Assembly: GCA_003248655.1 (NCBI GenBank)
Contig: QFPM01000005.1
Coordinates: 76,901 to 140,900, forward strand
Origin: Microbacterium sp.
Lineage (GTDB): Bacteria > Actinomycetota > Actinomycetes > Actinomycetales > Microbacteriaceae
Direction of reading: 5' to 3'
DNA length: 64,000 bases
Below, one piece after another: positions 1-7,979 of this stretch. Position 1 is the stretch's first letter. Every line of letters starts with the position of its first letter. The notes under the pieces are model-generated. The model did not search any database, was not told where the DNA came from, and saw only the letters and a program-made list of their open reading frames with translations. Position numbers and translations under genes: made by a program.

Positions 1-255
1 CCGCGCGATCCGGAGGTGCGGCACTGGGATCCGCCGTCCGCTCTGTACGGGGGAGAGGACGGGCTGGATGTCGTTCGCACGCTGTCGCAGGTGGGCCTGC
101 GGCTCCTCCGCCCCGGCGGCACGCTCGTGATCGAGCACGGCGAGTGGCAGGGCGGCCCGATCCGGGACCTCCTGACCGCCGACGGCTGGCGCGCCGCCGC
201 GACGCACCCCGACCTGACCCACCGCGACCGCGCGACGACGGCCCTCCGCCCCTGA
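1..255 (+). CDS. prmC: PrmC/HemK release-factor glutamine methyltransferase, C-terminal part
   Basis: Only the last 84 codons are present; the gene begins before the window and the frame is open from base 1. The motif DPPSALYGGEDGLD followed by a strand reading LRPGGTLVIEHG is typical of the C-terminal half of PrmC, which N5-methylates the Gln of the GGQ motif in release factors RF1 and RF2. The catalytic NPPY motif would lie upstream and cannot be seen. tsaC follows on the same strand, a common bacterial neighbour. Confidence 0.85.
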   Translation, partial: PRDPEVRHWDPPSALYGGEDGLDVVRTLSQVGLRLLRPGGTLVIEHGEWQGGPIRDLLTADGWRAAATHPDLTHRDRATTALRP

Positions 256-270
256 CCCCGCCTCGCACCC

Positions 271-342
271 CCGCGAGACCCGCCCGGTGCGTCGAGATGC
301 GCGTTCATGAACGCGTCTCGACGCGCAAACCGGGTCTCGCGG
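271..342. repeat. Long inverted repeat between prmC and tsaC
   Basis: Nested dyad. The outer arms CCGCGAGACCCG (271-282) and CGGGTCTCGCGG (331-342) are perfect complements. Middle arms are GCGTCGAGA (289-297) and TCTCGACGC (316-324). The centre CGCGTTCATGAACGCG (300-315) is itself a perfect palindrome. It follows the prmC stop, so a terminator-like role is possible. Its arms do not match families A, B or C. Confidence 0.8.
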
Positions 343-372
343 AAGAAGGGGGGGGCGGGGAGGGGTGCGCCG

Positions 373-378
373 TAGGAT
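373..378 (+). promoter_or_regulatory. -10 box of a near-leaderless tsaC promoter
   Basis: TAGGAT ends 9 nt before the tsaC ATG. A start site 6-8 nt downstream of it would leave almost no 5' UTR. This is the first example of a pattern seen at many genes in the window. Confidence 0.5.
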
Positions 379-387
379 GGGGGCGTC

Positions 388-1104
388 ATGTATGAGGTCT
401 TCGACTGCCGGTACGCCGAGCAGCTGCTGCCCGCGATGCGGAAGGCGCGTCAGGCGATCGGTCGGGGCGAGCTCGTCGTCCTGCCGACGGACACCGTCTA
501 CGGCGTCGGAGCCGACGCGTTCAGCGCCCAGGCCGTGACCCGACTTCTCGCGGCCAAGGGTCGCGGTCGCCAGTCGCCGCCGCCCGTCCTGGTCGCGGGG
601 CTCGCGACGATGCGCGCACTCGTCGCCGAAGTACCGCCCGCCGTCGAACGCCTCGTCGAGGAGTTCTGGCCGGGCGGACTCACGATCGTCCTCCCCTCCC
701 AGCCCTCGCTCTCGTGGGATCTCGGCGACACGGGCGGCACGGTCGCGGTGCGGATGCCGGCGGAGCGCATCGCTCTCGAACTCCTCGAAGAGTGCGGGCC
801 GCTCGCCGTCTCGAGCGCGAACCTGACGGGCCAGGCGGCGGCGATCGACGTGCACGGCGCCGTCTCGATGCTCGGCGACTCGGTCTCCGTCTACCTCGAC
901 GGCGGACCGTCGACGACGGGCGTCGCCTCGACGATCATCGACGCGACGGGGCTCGTCGGTGGCGACCGCCCCGTGCGGGTGCTCCGCGACGGCGCGGTGC
1001 CCAGGCGGCGGCTGCGCGAGGTGCTCGGCGACCTGCTCGAGCCCGACGACCCCGACGCGCCCCTCCCGGGCGATGGCGCCCGCGAGCCGGACGGCGCGGC
1101 GTGA
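388..1104 (+). CDS. tsaC: L-threonylcarbamoyladenylate synthase (TsaC/Sua5/YrdC family)
   Basis: 238 aa. It makes threonylcarbamoyl-AMP from threonine, bicarbonate and ATP, the first step of t6A37 modification of ANN-decoding tRNAs. The YrdC fold is recognised from VVLPTDTVYGVG (about residues 30-41), the K(x)RxxxxPP substrate-loop region, FWPGGLTIVL and PLAVSSANLTGQ. The length fits a stand-alone YrdC domain with a short tail rather than the longer two-domain Sua5. Its stop overlaps the GTG of the next gene by 4 bp, so the two are probably co-translated. Confidence 0.9.
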   Translation: MYEVFDCRYAEQLLPAMRKARQAIGRGELVVLPTDTVYGVGADAFSAQAVTRLLAAKGRGRQSPPPVLVAGLATMRALVAEVPPAVERLVEEFWPGGLTIVLPSQPSLSWDLGDTGGTVAVRMPAERIALELLEECGPLAVSSANLTGQAAAIDVHGAVSMLGDSVSVYLDGGPSTTGVASTIIDATGLVGGDRPVRVLRDGAVPRRRLREVLGDLLEPDDPDAPLPGDGAREPDGAA

Positions 1105-2297
1105 GGTTTTACGTCCTCACCGTCGTCGTCACCGCCGTCGCGACGCTCGGCTTCACGTGGATCGTGTGGCGCGTCGGCATGCGCTACCGGCTGTATCCCG
1201 CGATCCGCGAGCGCGATGTGCACACGACGCCCAAGCCCCGCGTCGGCGGAATCGCCATGTACCTCGGTGTCGTGCTGGCGTTCTTGCTCTCCTCGCAGGT
1301 GCCGTACTTCGATATCTTCTGGGCAGATCCCGCCGTCATCTGGTCGCTCCTCGGAGCGTCCACCCTCATCGTCATCGTCGGGGTCGTCGATGACCTCTGG
1401 GACCTCGACTGGATGATCAAGCTCGGCGCGCAGTTCCTCGCCGCCGGCATCGTGGTCGGCTTCGGCGGCATCCAGATCTTCTATCTCCCCTTCGGCACGC
1501 AGGTCGTCGTGTCGAGTTGGGTGAGCTTCGCGATCTCAGTGGTCGCGATCGTCGTCGTCATGAACGCCGTCAACTTCATCGACGGGCTCGACGGGCTCGT
1601 CGCGGGGGTCGCCCTCATCGCGAACTCCGTCTTCTTCGTCTACTCCTACCTCGTCGCTCGCGACACCGGCGCGTCGAGCTACTCGAGTCTCGCCTCGTTC
1701 ATCGCCGTCGTGCTCATCGGGGTGTGCATCGGCTTCCTGCCGTTGAACTGGAACCCGTCGAAGCTGTTCATGGGCGACTCGGGTGCGCTGCTGCTGGGCC
1801 TGCTGATGGCATCCTCCGCGATCGTCTTCACCGCGAACCTCCCGTCCGGCCTCGTCGGCGACAACGACGTCTTCGGCCGGTCGCAGCTGCTCGGTGCGTT
1901 CATCCCGATCGTCCTGCCGGTCGTCGTCGTGCTGCTGCCACTACTCGATTTCGGTATGGCGATCATCCGCCGGATGAGTCAGGGGCTCTCGCCCTTCTCG
2001 CCCGACCGCAAGCACCTGCACCACCGCATGCTCGACATGGGCCACACCGACCGCGACGCCGTGCTCGTCTTCTACGCCTGGACGGCGGTCTTCTCCGTCG
2101 GCGTCCTGCTGATGTACATCGGCACTGCGCGCGCGTGGCCGGGCGACTACTGGCTCGGCGCCGCGTTCATCATCGTCGGCGTCGCCGCGTGCCTCATCGT
2201 GACGCTGCTGCCGTCCGCGCCGCGGTCCGGGCAGGATGCCGTGCCAGCAGAGCCCACAGACCCCGTCGACCCTCCGATCGAACCGAGGACCGTATGA
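1101..2297 (+). CDS. wecA: Polyprenyl-phosphate GlcNAc-1-phosphate transferase (WecA/MraY family)
   Basis: 398 aa integral membrane protein with about 11 hydrophobic segments. It transfers a sugar-1-phosphate from a UDP-sugar to a polyprenyl phosphate, starting a cell-wall or teichoic/arabinogalactan-type polymer. Family motifs are visible: the acidic VVDDLWDLDW, NAVNFIDGLDGL, FMGDSGA and the HLHHRML loop. The GTG start at 1101 overlaps the tsaC stop. The longer in-frame extension upstream is antisense-like GC-rich sequence inside tsaC and was rejected. A WecA-type gene just before the atp operon is usual in actinobacteria. The exact sugar acceptor cannot be told from sequence. Confidence 0.87.
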   Translation: MRFYVLTVVVTAVATLGFTWIVWRVGMRYRLYPAIRERDVHTTPKPRVGGIAMYLGVVLAFLLSSQVPYFDIFWADPAVIWSLLGASTLIVIVGVVDDLWDLDWMIKLGAQFLAAGIVVGFGGIQIFYLPFGTQVVVSSWVSFAISVVAIVVVMNAVNFIDGLDGLVAGVALIANSVFFVYSYLVARDTGASSYSSLASFIAVVLIGVCIGFLPLNWNPSKLFMGDSGALLLGLLMASSAIVFTANLPSGLVGDNDVFGRSQLLGAFIPIVLPVVVVLLPLLDFGMAIIRRMSQGLSPFSPDRKHLHHRMLDMGHTDRDAVLVFYAWTAVFSVGVLLMYIGTARAWPGDYWLGAAFIIVGVAACLIVTLLPSAPRSGQDAVPAEPTDPVDPPIEPRTV

Positions 2298-2791
2298 CTC
2301 CCGAACCCCAGCCCGCGCGCCGCGAGGTCTCGAGCAACCCGCTCTTGCGCACGACGCTCCTCTGGTCGGCGGCCGCGACCGCCGCGCTCGCTGTCATCGG
2401 CGGCATCGTCGGGTTCGCCGTCGCGGGCACGTCGGGACTGTGGAGCGCGCTCATCGCGATCCTCCTCGCCGCCGTCTTCCTGGGGCTTACGGCCGGAACG
2501 ATCCTCATCGCGAACCGCTGGTACGGAGACCCCCTCTACGTCCCGATCTTCTTCGGCGCCGTCATGGGCGGCTGGGTCGTGAAGTTCGCCCTCTTCATCG
2601 TCGTGCTGCTGGTCCTCCGGGGCGCGGAGTGGCTCAACGGCACGGTGTTCTTCGTCGCGCTCGTCGTGAGCGTCCTGGCATCCCTCGTCATCGACGTCGT
2701 CGTCATGCTGAAGATGCGCGTGCCCCACGTCGGAGATGTCAGCCTGCCGACCCTCGCCGACGTCGAGGACGGAGAGGGCCCGCGAGACTGA
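2294..2791 (+). CDS. Small membrane protein upstream of atpB (AtpI-like position)
   Basis: 165 aa with four hydrophobic segments (about residues 25-45, 50-70, 85-107 and 115-137) and an acidic C-terminal tail. It sits where AtpI, a proposed assembly factor for the c-ring, or the equivalent conserved actinobacterial membrane protein is found. The ATG at 2294 overlaps the wecA stop (ATGA). I infer a link to ATP synthase assembly from position and topology only; no catalytic motif is visible. Confidence 0.75.
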   Translation: MTPEPQPARREVSSNPLLRTTLLWSAAATAALAVIGGIVGFAVAGTSGLWSALIAILLAAVFLGLTAGTILIANRWYGDPLYVPIFFGAVMGGWVVKFALFIVVLLVLRGAEWLNGTVFFVALVVSVLASLVIDVVVMLKMRVPHVGDVSLPTLADVEDGEGPRD

Positions 2792-2797
2792 TAGGCT
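2792..2797 (+). promoter_or_regulatory. Possible -10 box for the atp operon
   Basis: TAGGCT directly follows the stop of the upstream membrane protein gene, about 100 nt before atpB. It is the same hexamer that precedes many starts in this window. The implied 5' UTR contains a 6-bp stem (GCACCG/CGGTGC, 2863-2881) just before the atpB ribosome binding site. Confidence 0.35.
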
Positions 2798-2900
2798 GTC
2801 TCTGCGCCCGTTCGCGCCCCGCGAATCGCGTGCGCAGTGACGCTCACTACCGACCATCGTCGCACCGGTTTCGATCGGTGCCCCGAAGCTGGAGCCAGCG

Positions 2901-3725
2901 CTGTTTACCCAAGCTGCGACCCTGATCGCCCACTCTTCGATCCTGAAGACCGCCGAAGACGGCGGTGAATTTCACGGTCCGTCGATCGATGAGTTCTTCC
3001 CGGATGCCGTGTTCCAGATCGGCGACCTGGTCATCAACCGGATCCACCTGATCCAGTTCCTCGCCACGGCCGCGATCGTCCTCATCTTCTGGCTCGGCAC
3101 GCGTCGAATGACGATCGTTCCCGGGCGCTTTCAGTCGGTCGTCGAGATGGGCCTCGACTTCGTCCGCGTCAACATCGCGGAAGACCTGCTCGGCAAGAAG
3201 GACGGGCAGCGCTTCCTCCCGATCCTCACGACGATCTTCTTCATGGTGCTGTTCTTCAACATCACCGGCATCATCCCGTTCCTGAACATCGCCGGCAGTG
3301 CGATCGTCGCCGTGCCGCTTCTGCTCGCGGTCGTCAGCTACATCACGTTCATCTACGCCGGCATCCGCAAGAGCCCGAAGAACTTCTTCAAGAACGCGCT
3401 GTTTCCCTCGGGCGTCCCGTGGCCGATCTACTTCATCGTCACGCCGATCGAGCTCATCTCGACCTTCGTCATCCGTCCCGTGACGCTGACGCTCCGACTC
3501 CTCATGAACATGATGGTCGGCCACCTCCTGCTCGTCCTGTTCTTCTCGGCGACGCAGTTCTTCCTCATCACACTCGGCGGCTGGTGGTCTGCGCTCGCGG
3601 CAGGCTCGCTCGCCTTCGGCTTCGTCTTCACCCTGTTCGAAATCCTGGTGGCCGTCCTCCAGGCCTATGTCTTCGCCCTCCTCACCGCGGTCTACATCCA
3701 GCTCGCGGTCGCTGAAGAGCACTAA
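2901..3725 (+). CDS. atpB: F1Fo ATP synthase subunit a, probable CTG start
   Basis: About 274 aa from the proposed start. Subunit a forms the proton half-channels beside the c-ring. The visible core includes NITGIIPF, the region PVTLTLRLLMNMMVGH with the essential Arg, and six or so membrane helices. The first ATG/GTG/TTG in frame is GTG 3009, but in-frame sequence upstream encodes EFHGPSIDEFFPDAVF, which resembles the N-terminus of actinobacterial subunit a. The open frame runs back to a stop at 2838. CTG 2901 has a GGAG (2891-2894) six bases before it, so it is the best start. Starting at 3009 would give a 238-aa protein missing this segment. Confidence 0.85.
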   Translation: MFTQAATLIAHSSILKTAEDGGEFHGPSIDEFFPDAVFQIGDLVINRIHLIQFLATAAIVLIFWLGTRRMTIVPGRFQSVVEMGLDFVRVNIAEDLLGKKDGQRFLPILTTIFFMVLFFNITGIIPFLNIAGSAIVAVPLLLAVVSYITFIYAGIRKSPKNFFKNALFPSGVPWPIYFIVTPIELISTFVIRPVTLTLRLLMNMMVGHLLLVLFFSATQFFLITLGGWWSALAAGSLAFGFVFTLFEILVAVLQAYVFALLTAVYIQLAVAEEH

Positions 3726-3782
3726 AGCGGTCGGCCCGACCCTGACCATCAGGGCCGCCCACAACCCCGAAAGGAAAACCCC

Positions 3783-4016
3783 GTGGACGCAACTACGGTT
3801 CTCGCCGAGCTTTCCGGCAACGTCGCGACGATGGGCTACGGCCTCGCGGCCATCGGCCCCGCCATCGGCGTCGGCATCGTCGTCGGAAAGACGATCGAGG
3901 GTGTGGCCCGTCAGCCCGAGCTGGCCGGCCGCCTGCAGGTGCTGATGTGGATCGGTATCGCCTTCACCGAGGCGCTCGCCTTCATCGGTATCGCGACCTA
4001 CTTCATCTTCCAGTAA
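3783..4016 (+). CDS. atpE: F1Fo ATP synthase subunit c
   Basis: 77 aa, a two-helix hairpin that forms the rotating c-ring. The polar loop ARQPE (residues 42-46) contacts the central stalk, and Glu63 in FTEALAF is the proton-binding carboxylate. The GTG start is preceded by AAAGGA. There is no Na+-type binding pattern around Glu63 that I can recognise, so H+ coupling is assumed. Confidence 0.95.
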   Translation: MDATTVLAELSGNVATMGYGLAAIGPAIGVGIVVGKTIEGVARQPELAGRLQVLMWIGIAFTEALAFIGIATYFIFQ

Positions 4017-4044
4017 TCGCCGACACCAGAATTAAGGAGACAGG

Positions 4045-4587
4045 ATGCTGAACGCTCTTGTCGCGTATGCCGCGGAAGAGGGCGGGGCACACAACCCCCT
4101 CATCCCCGCGTGGTACGACATCATCTGGTCGACGGTGTGCTTCGTCATCATCCTCTTCGTGTTCTGGAAGGTCGCCCTTCCGAAGATGAAGAACCTGCTC
4201 GACCAGCGCGCTGCGGCCATCGAGGGCAACATCGCGAAGGCCGACGAGGCGCAGCGCAAGGCTGAGGCCGCGCTCGAGGAGTACACGGCGCAGCTCGCCG
4301 AGGCTCGCAAGGAAGCCGGTGAGATCCGCGATGCCGCCCGTGAGGACGGCAAGAAGATCGTCGCCGAGGCGCGCGACACGGCATCCGTCGAGGCATCGCG
4401 TCTGACGGCCGCCGCGCACACGCAGATCGAGGCGGAGCGCCAGTCGGCGCTCGTGTCGCTGCGCAGCGAAGTCGGCACGCTCGCGCTCGACCTCGCCGGC
4501 GGGGTCATCGGCGAGACGCTCGCCGACGACGCCAAGGCCAAGGGCGTGGTCGACCGCTTCCTCGCAGACCTCGAGAAGGCGAAGTAA
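4045..4587 (+). CDS. atpF: F1Fo ATP synthase subunit b
   Basis: 180 aa peripheral-stalk subunit. One N-terminal membrane helix (about residues 25-47, IIWSTVCFVIILFVFW) is followed by a long charged helix rich in Ala, Glu, Lys and Arg that should dimerise as a coiled coil. AAGGAG lies 7 bases before the ATG. The stop overlaps the atpH start (TAATG). Confidence 0.95.
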   Translation: MLNALVAYAAEEGGAHNPLIPAWYDIIWSTVCFVIILFVFWKVALPKMKNLLDQRAAAIEGNIAKADEAQRKAEAALEEYTAQLAEARKEAGEIRDAAREDGKKIVAEARDTASVEASRLTAAAHTQIEAERQSALVSLRSEVGTLALDLAGGVIGETLADDAKAKGVVDRFLADLEKAK

Positions 4588-5375
4588 TGGGAAGCGCGAC
4601 CACTCAGGCCCTCGCGACGGTCACGGCGGAGCTCACCGCCGCGAAGGTCGGCGACCTCTCCGTATCTCGCGAGCTGTTCGCGGCGGCACGCGAGATCGCC
4701 GAGTCGTCGCAGCTGAGCGGTGCGCTCTCGTCGTGGGGGGCTCCGGCCGAGGCCCGCGCGCAGGTCGCCGCGTCGGTGTTCGCCGGCTACGGCTCCGTGA
4801 CGGTCGCGCTGCTTCGCTCCGCGGTCTCGCAGCGCTGGTCGTCGACAGAAGACCTCATCTCCGGCATCGAAGAGCTCGCCATCCGCGCCGCGGCGCTCGG
4901 CGCGCCGACGTCGGATGTCGAGTCCGAGCTCTTCCAGGTCGTCCAGACGGTCGCGTCGAACCCCGAGCTCGAGCTCGCGCTCGGCAGCCGTCTCGGCGAC
5001 GCATCGGCCAAGGGCGCCCTCGTCGAGAAGCTCTTCGGCGGGCGGGCGAGCGAGGCGGCGGTCCTCATCGCCGCACAGCTCGTGCAGCAGCCCCGTGAGC
5101 GCCGCGTGCGGTTCCTGCTTAACCGCGCCCTGACCCTCGTGGCCGACCAGCGCGGGAAGGCCGTCGCGACCGTACGGGTGGCGACCGCGCTGGATGCCGC
5201 GGAGCAGGATCGCCTCGCTGCCGCGCTCAGCGCTCGCTACGACAGCGCCGTCACCGTGAACGTCGTCGTCGACCCCACGGTCCTCGGCGGCATGCGGGTG
5301 GAGATCGGCGACGACGTCATCGACGGCACCGTCTCCTCCCGAATCAACGACTTGCGCCAGCGCCTCGCTGGCTAG
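4587..5375 (+). CDS. atpH: F1Fo ATP synthase subunit delta
   Basis: 262 aa. It joins the peripheral stalk to the top of the alpha3beta3 head. The C-terminal motif VNVVVDPTVLGGMRVEIGDDVIDGTVSSRI (given here by its landmarks DPTVLGGMR and VIDGTV) is diagnostic of the OSCP/delta family. It is longer than the 177-aa E. coli protein, as is normal for high-GC actinobacteria with an extended N-terminal half. It overlaps atpF by one base. Confidence 0.95.
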   Translation: MGSATTQALATVTAELTAAKVGDLSVSRELFAAAREIAESSQLSGALSSWGAPAEARAQVAASVFAGYGSVTVALLRSAVSQRWSSTEDLISGIEELAIRAAALGAPTSDVESELFQVVQTVASNPELELALGSRLGDASAKGALVEKLFGGRASEAAVLIAAQLVQQPRERRVRFLLNRALTLVADQRGKAVATVRVATALDAAEQDRLAAALSARYDSAVTVNVVVDPTVLGGMRVEIGDDVIDGTVSSRINDLRQRLAG

Positions 5376-5390
5376 AACAGGAAGAACACC

Positions 5391-7031
5391 ATGGCAGATC
5401 TCACCATCAGCCCCGACGTCATCCGTGACGCGCTGAAAGACTTCGTCGCCGCCTACGAGCCGGCCGGCGCCGCCGCCACCGAGGTGGGCACGGTCGTCGA
5501 CGCCGCCGACGGCATCGCCCACGTCGAGGGTCTTCCCGGCGTCATGGCGAACGAGCTCGTCCGCTTCGAGAACGGCGTCGAGGGCCTCGCGCAGAACCTC
5601 GACGAGAACGAGATCGGCGTCGTCGTGCTCGGCGAGTTCTCGGGCATCGAGGCCGGCCAGAAGGTCACCCGCACGGGCGAGGTCCTCTCGGTCCCCGTCG
5701 GCGATGGCTACCTCGGCCGCGTCGTCGACCCGCTCGGCAACCCGATCGACGGTCTCGGCGAGATCGCGACCGAGGGCGTGCGCGCCCTCGAGCTGCAGGC
5801 GCCCGGCGTCATGAGCCGCAAGAGCGTGCACGAGCCGATGCAGACCGGCATCAAGGCGATCGACGCGATGATCCCCGTCGGCCGCGGCCAGCGTCAGCTC
5901 ATCATCGGCGACCGCCAGACCGGCAAGACGGCCATCGCGATCGACACGATCATCAACCAGCGCGCCAACTGGGAATCCGGCGATGTGAACAAGCAGGTCC
6001 GCTGCATCTACGTCGCCATCGGTCAGAAGGGCTCCACGATCGCCTCCGTCAAGGGCGCGCTCGAAGACGCCGGCGCGATGGAGTACACGACGATCGTCGC
6101 GGCCCCGGCATCCGATCCGGCCGGCTTCAAGTACCTCGCGCCCTACACGGGCTCGGCCATCGGCCAGCACTGGATGTACGGCGGCAAGCACGTCCTGATC
6201 ATCTTCGACGACCTGTCGAAGCAGGCCGAGGCCTACCGCGCCGTATCGCTGCTCCTGCGCCGCCCGCCGGGCCGCGAGGCTTACCCCGGCGACGTCTTCT
6301 ACCTGCACTCGCGTCTGCTGGAGCGCTGCGCGAAGCTCTCCGACGAGCTCGGTGCGGGGTCGATGACGGGTCTTCCGATCATCGAGACCAAGGCCAACGA
6401 CGTCTCCGCCTACATCCCGACGAACGTGATCTCGATCACCGACGGGCAGATCTTCCTGCAGTCCGACCTGTTCAACGCCAACCAGCGTCCCGCGGTCGAC
6501 GTCGGCATCTCGGTGTCGCGCGTCGGCGGCGACGCTCAGGTCAAGTCGATCAAGAAGGTCTCCGGCACGCTCAAGCTCGAGCTCGCCCAGTACCGCTCGC
6601 TCGAGGCGTTCGCGATGTTCGCCTCCGACCTGGACGCGGCGTCCCGGCGACAGCTCGAGCGCGGTGCGCGTCTGACGGAGCTGCTCAAGCAGCCCCAGTA
6701 CAGCCCGTACCCCGTGGAGGAGCAGGTCGTCTCGATCTGGGCCGGCACCAACGGCAAGCTCGACGCCATCGAGGTGGAGGATGTGCTGCGGTTCGAGCGG
6801 GATCTGCTCGACTACCTCAAGCGCAACACGACGATCCTCGATCGGCTGCGCGACACCAACGTGCTGGACGATGACACGGTCGCCGAGCTGGAGAAGGTCA
6901 CCGACGCGTTCATCCTCGAGTTCCAGGGCGGCAAGGGGCAGGCCATCGACAACCCCGGCCACGAGGAGTACGCCGCCGCCAACGCGGAGGACGTGAGCCA
7001 GGAGAAGATCGTCAAGGGCCGCCGCGGCTGA
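5391..7031 (+). CDS. atpA: F1Fo ATP synthase subunit alpha
   Basis: 546 aa, the non-catalytic nucleotide-binding subunit. Walker A is GDRQTGKT at about residues 173-180, and LLLRRPPGREAYPGDVFY carries the signature region. The C-terminus is extended past residue 510 by an acidic/Gly-rich tail, common in actinobacteria. It starts 15 bases after atpH and has an AGGAAG ribosome binding site. Confidence 0.97.
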   Translation: MADLTISPDVIRDALKDFVAAYEPAGAAATEVGTVVDAADGIAHVEGLPGVMANELVRFENGVEGLAQNLDENEIGVVVLGEFSGIEAGQKVTRTGEVLSVPVGDGYLGRVVDPLGNPIDGLGEIATEGVRALELQAPGVMSRKSVHEPMQTGIKAIDAMIPVGRGQRQLIIGDRQTGKTAIAIDTIINQRANWESGDVNKQVRCIYVAIGQKGSTIASVKGALEDAGAMEYTTIVAAPASDPAGFKYLAPYTGSAIGQHWMYGGKHVLIIFDDLSKQAEAYRAVSLLLRRPPGREAYPGDVFYLHSRLLERCAKLSDELGAGSMTGLPIIETKANDVSAYIPTNVISITDGQIFLQSDLFNANQRPAVDVGISVSRVGGDAQVKSIKKVSGTLKLELAQYRSLEAFAMFASDLDAASRRQLERGARLTELLKQPQYSPYPVEEQVVSIWAGTNGKLDAIEVEDVLRFERDLLDYLKRNTTILDRLRDTNVLDDDTVAELEKVTDAFILEFQGGKGQAIDNPGHEEYAAANAEDVSQEKIVKGRRG

Positions 7032-7052
7032 CGCGGGGGACGACACACACTC

Positions 7053-7955
7053 ATGGGCGCACAACTCCGGGTCTACAAGCAGAAGATCTCTTCTGCTCAG
7101 ACGACCAAGAAGATCACGAAGGCGATGGAGCTCATCGCGGCTTCGCGCATTCAGAAGGCGATGGCGCGCGTGCGCGCGTCGGCTCCCTTCGCGCGCGCCG
7201 TCACCCGAGCCGTCTCCGCTGTCGCGACGCACTCGAACGTCCAGCATCCGCTCACGACCGAACGAGAGACCATCCGCCGCTCGGCGGTCGTCATCTTCGC
7301 GTCGGACCGCGGCCTCGCGGGCGCGTTCAACTCGCAGATCCTCCGCGAGGGCCTGCAGCTGGCTGAGCTGCTGCGCTCGCAGGGCAAAGAGGTCGAGTAC
7401 TTCCTCGTCGGCCGCAAGGCCGTCGGCTACTTCCAGTTCCGTCGCATGGCGGCGGCAGGGGAGTGGACGGGCGACACCGACACCCCGCACTTCAACACCG
7501 CCGAGCAGATCGCGGGTGCCCTGCTGGATGCCTACGACCGCGGCGACGAAGAGGGCGGCGTCGACGAGATCCACCTCGTGTACAACCGCTTCGTCAGCAT
7601 GATGACGCAGCAGCCCGAGACGGTGCGCCTGCTGCCGCTCGAGGTTGTCGAGGCCGACGAGTCCGAGACGGCGTCGACGCAGGTCTACCCGCTCTACGAG
7701 TTCGAGCCGAGCCCCGAGGTCGTGCTCGACGCGCTGCTGCCGGTCTACGTGCAGAGCCGCGTGTTCAACGCGCTCCTGCAGTCGTCGGCCGCGAAGCACG
7801 CGGCGACCCAGAAGGCCATGAAGAGCGCGTCGGATAACGCCGACAAGCTCATCACCGACTACACCCGCCTGCGCAACAACGCGCGCCAGGCCGAGATCAC
7901 TCAGCAGATCGCCGAGATCGTCGGCGGCGCCGACGCCCTGGCATCCGGCAAGTAA
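7053..7955 (+). CDS. atpG: F1Fo ATP synthase subunit gamma
   Basis: 300 aa central-stalk rotor subunit. The N-terminal helix LRVYKQKISSAQTTKKITKAM and the C-terminal helix ending in the ARQAEITQQIAEIV region form the antiparallel coiled coil inside the head; the Rossmann-like middle begins near FASDRGLAGAFN. It is 21 bases downstream of atpA in the same operon. Confidence 0.96.
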   Translation: MGAQLRVYKQKISSAQTTKKITKAMELIAASRIQKAMARVRASAPFARAVTRAVSAVATHSNVQHPLTTERETIRRSAVVIFASDRGLAGAFNSQILREGLQLAELLRSQGKEVEYFLVGRKAVGYFQFRRMAAAGEWTGDTDTPHFNTAEQIAGALLDAYDRGDEEGGVDEIHLVYNRFVSMMTQQPETVRLLPLEVVEADESETASTQVYPLYEFEPSPEVVLDALLPVYVQSRVFNALLQSSAAKHAATQKAMKSASDNADKLITDYTRLRNNARQAEITQQIAEIVGGADALASGK

Positions 7956-7979
7956 CGACCACACCGAAAGAGACAGACA

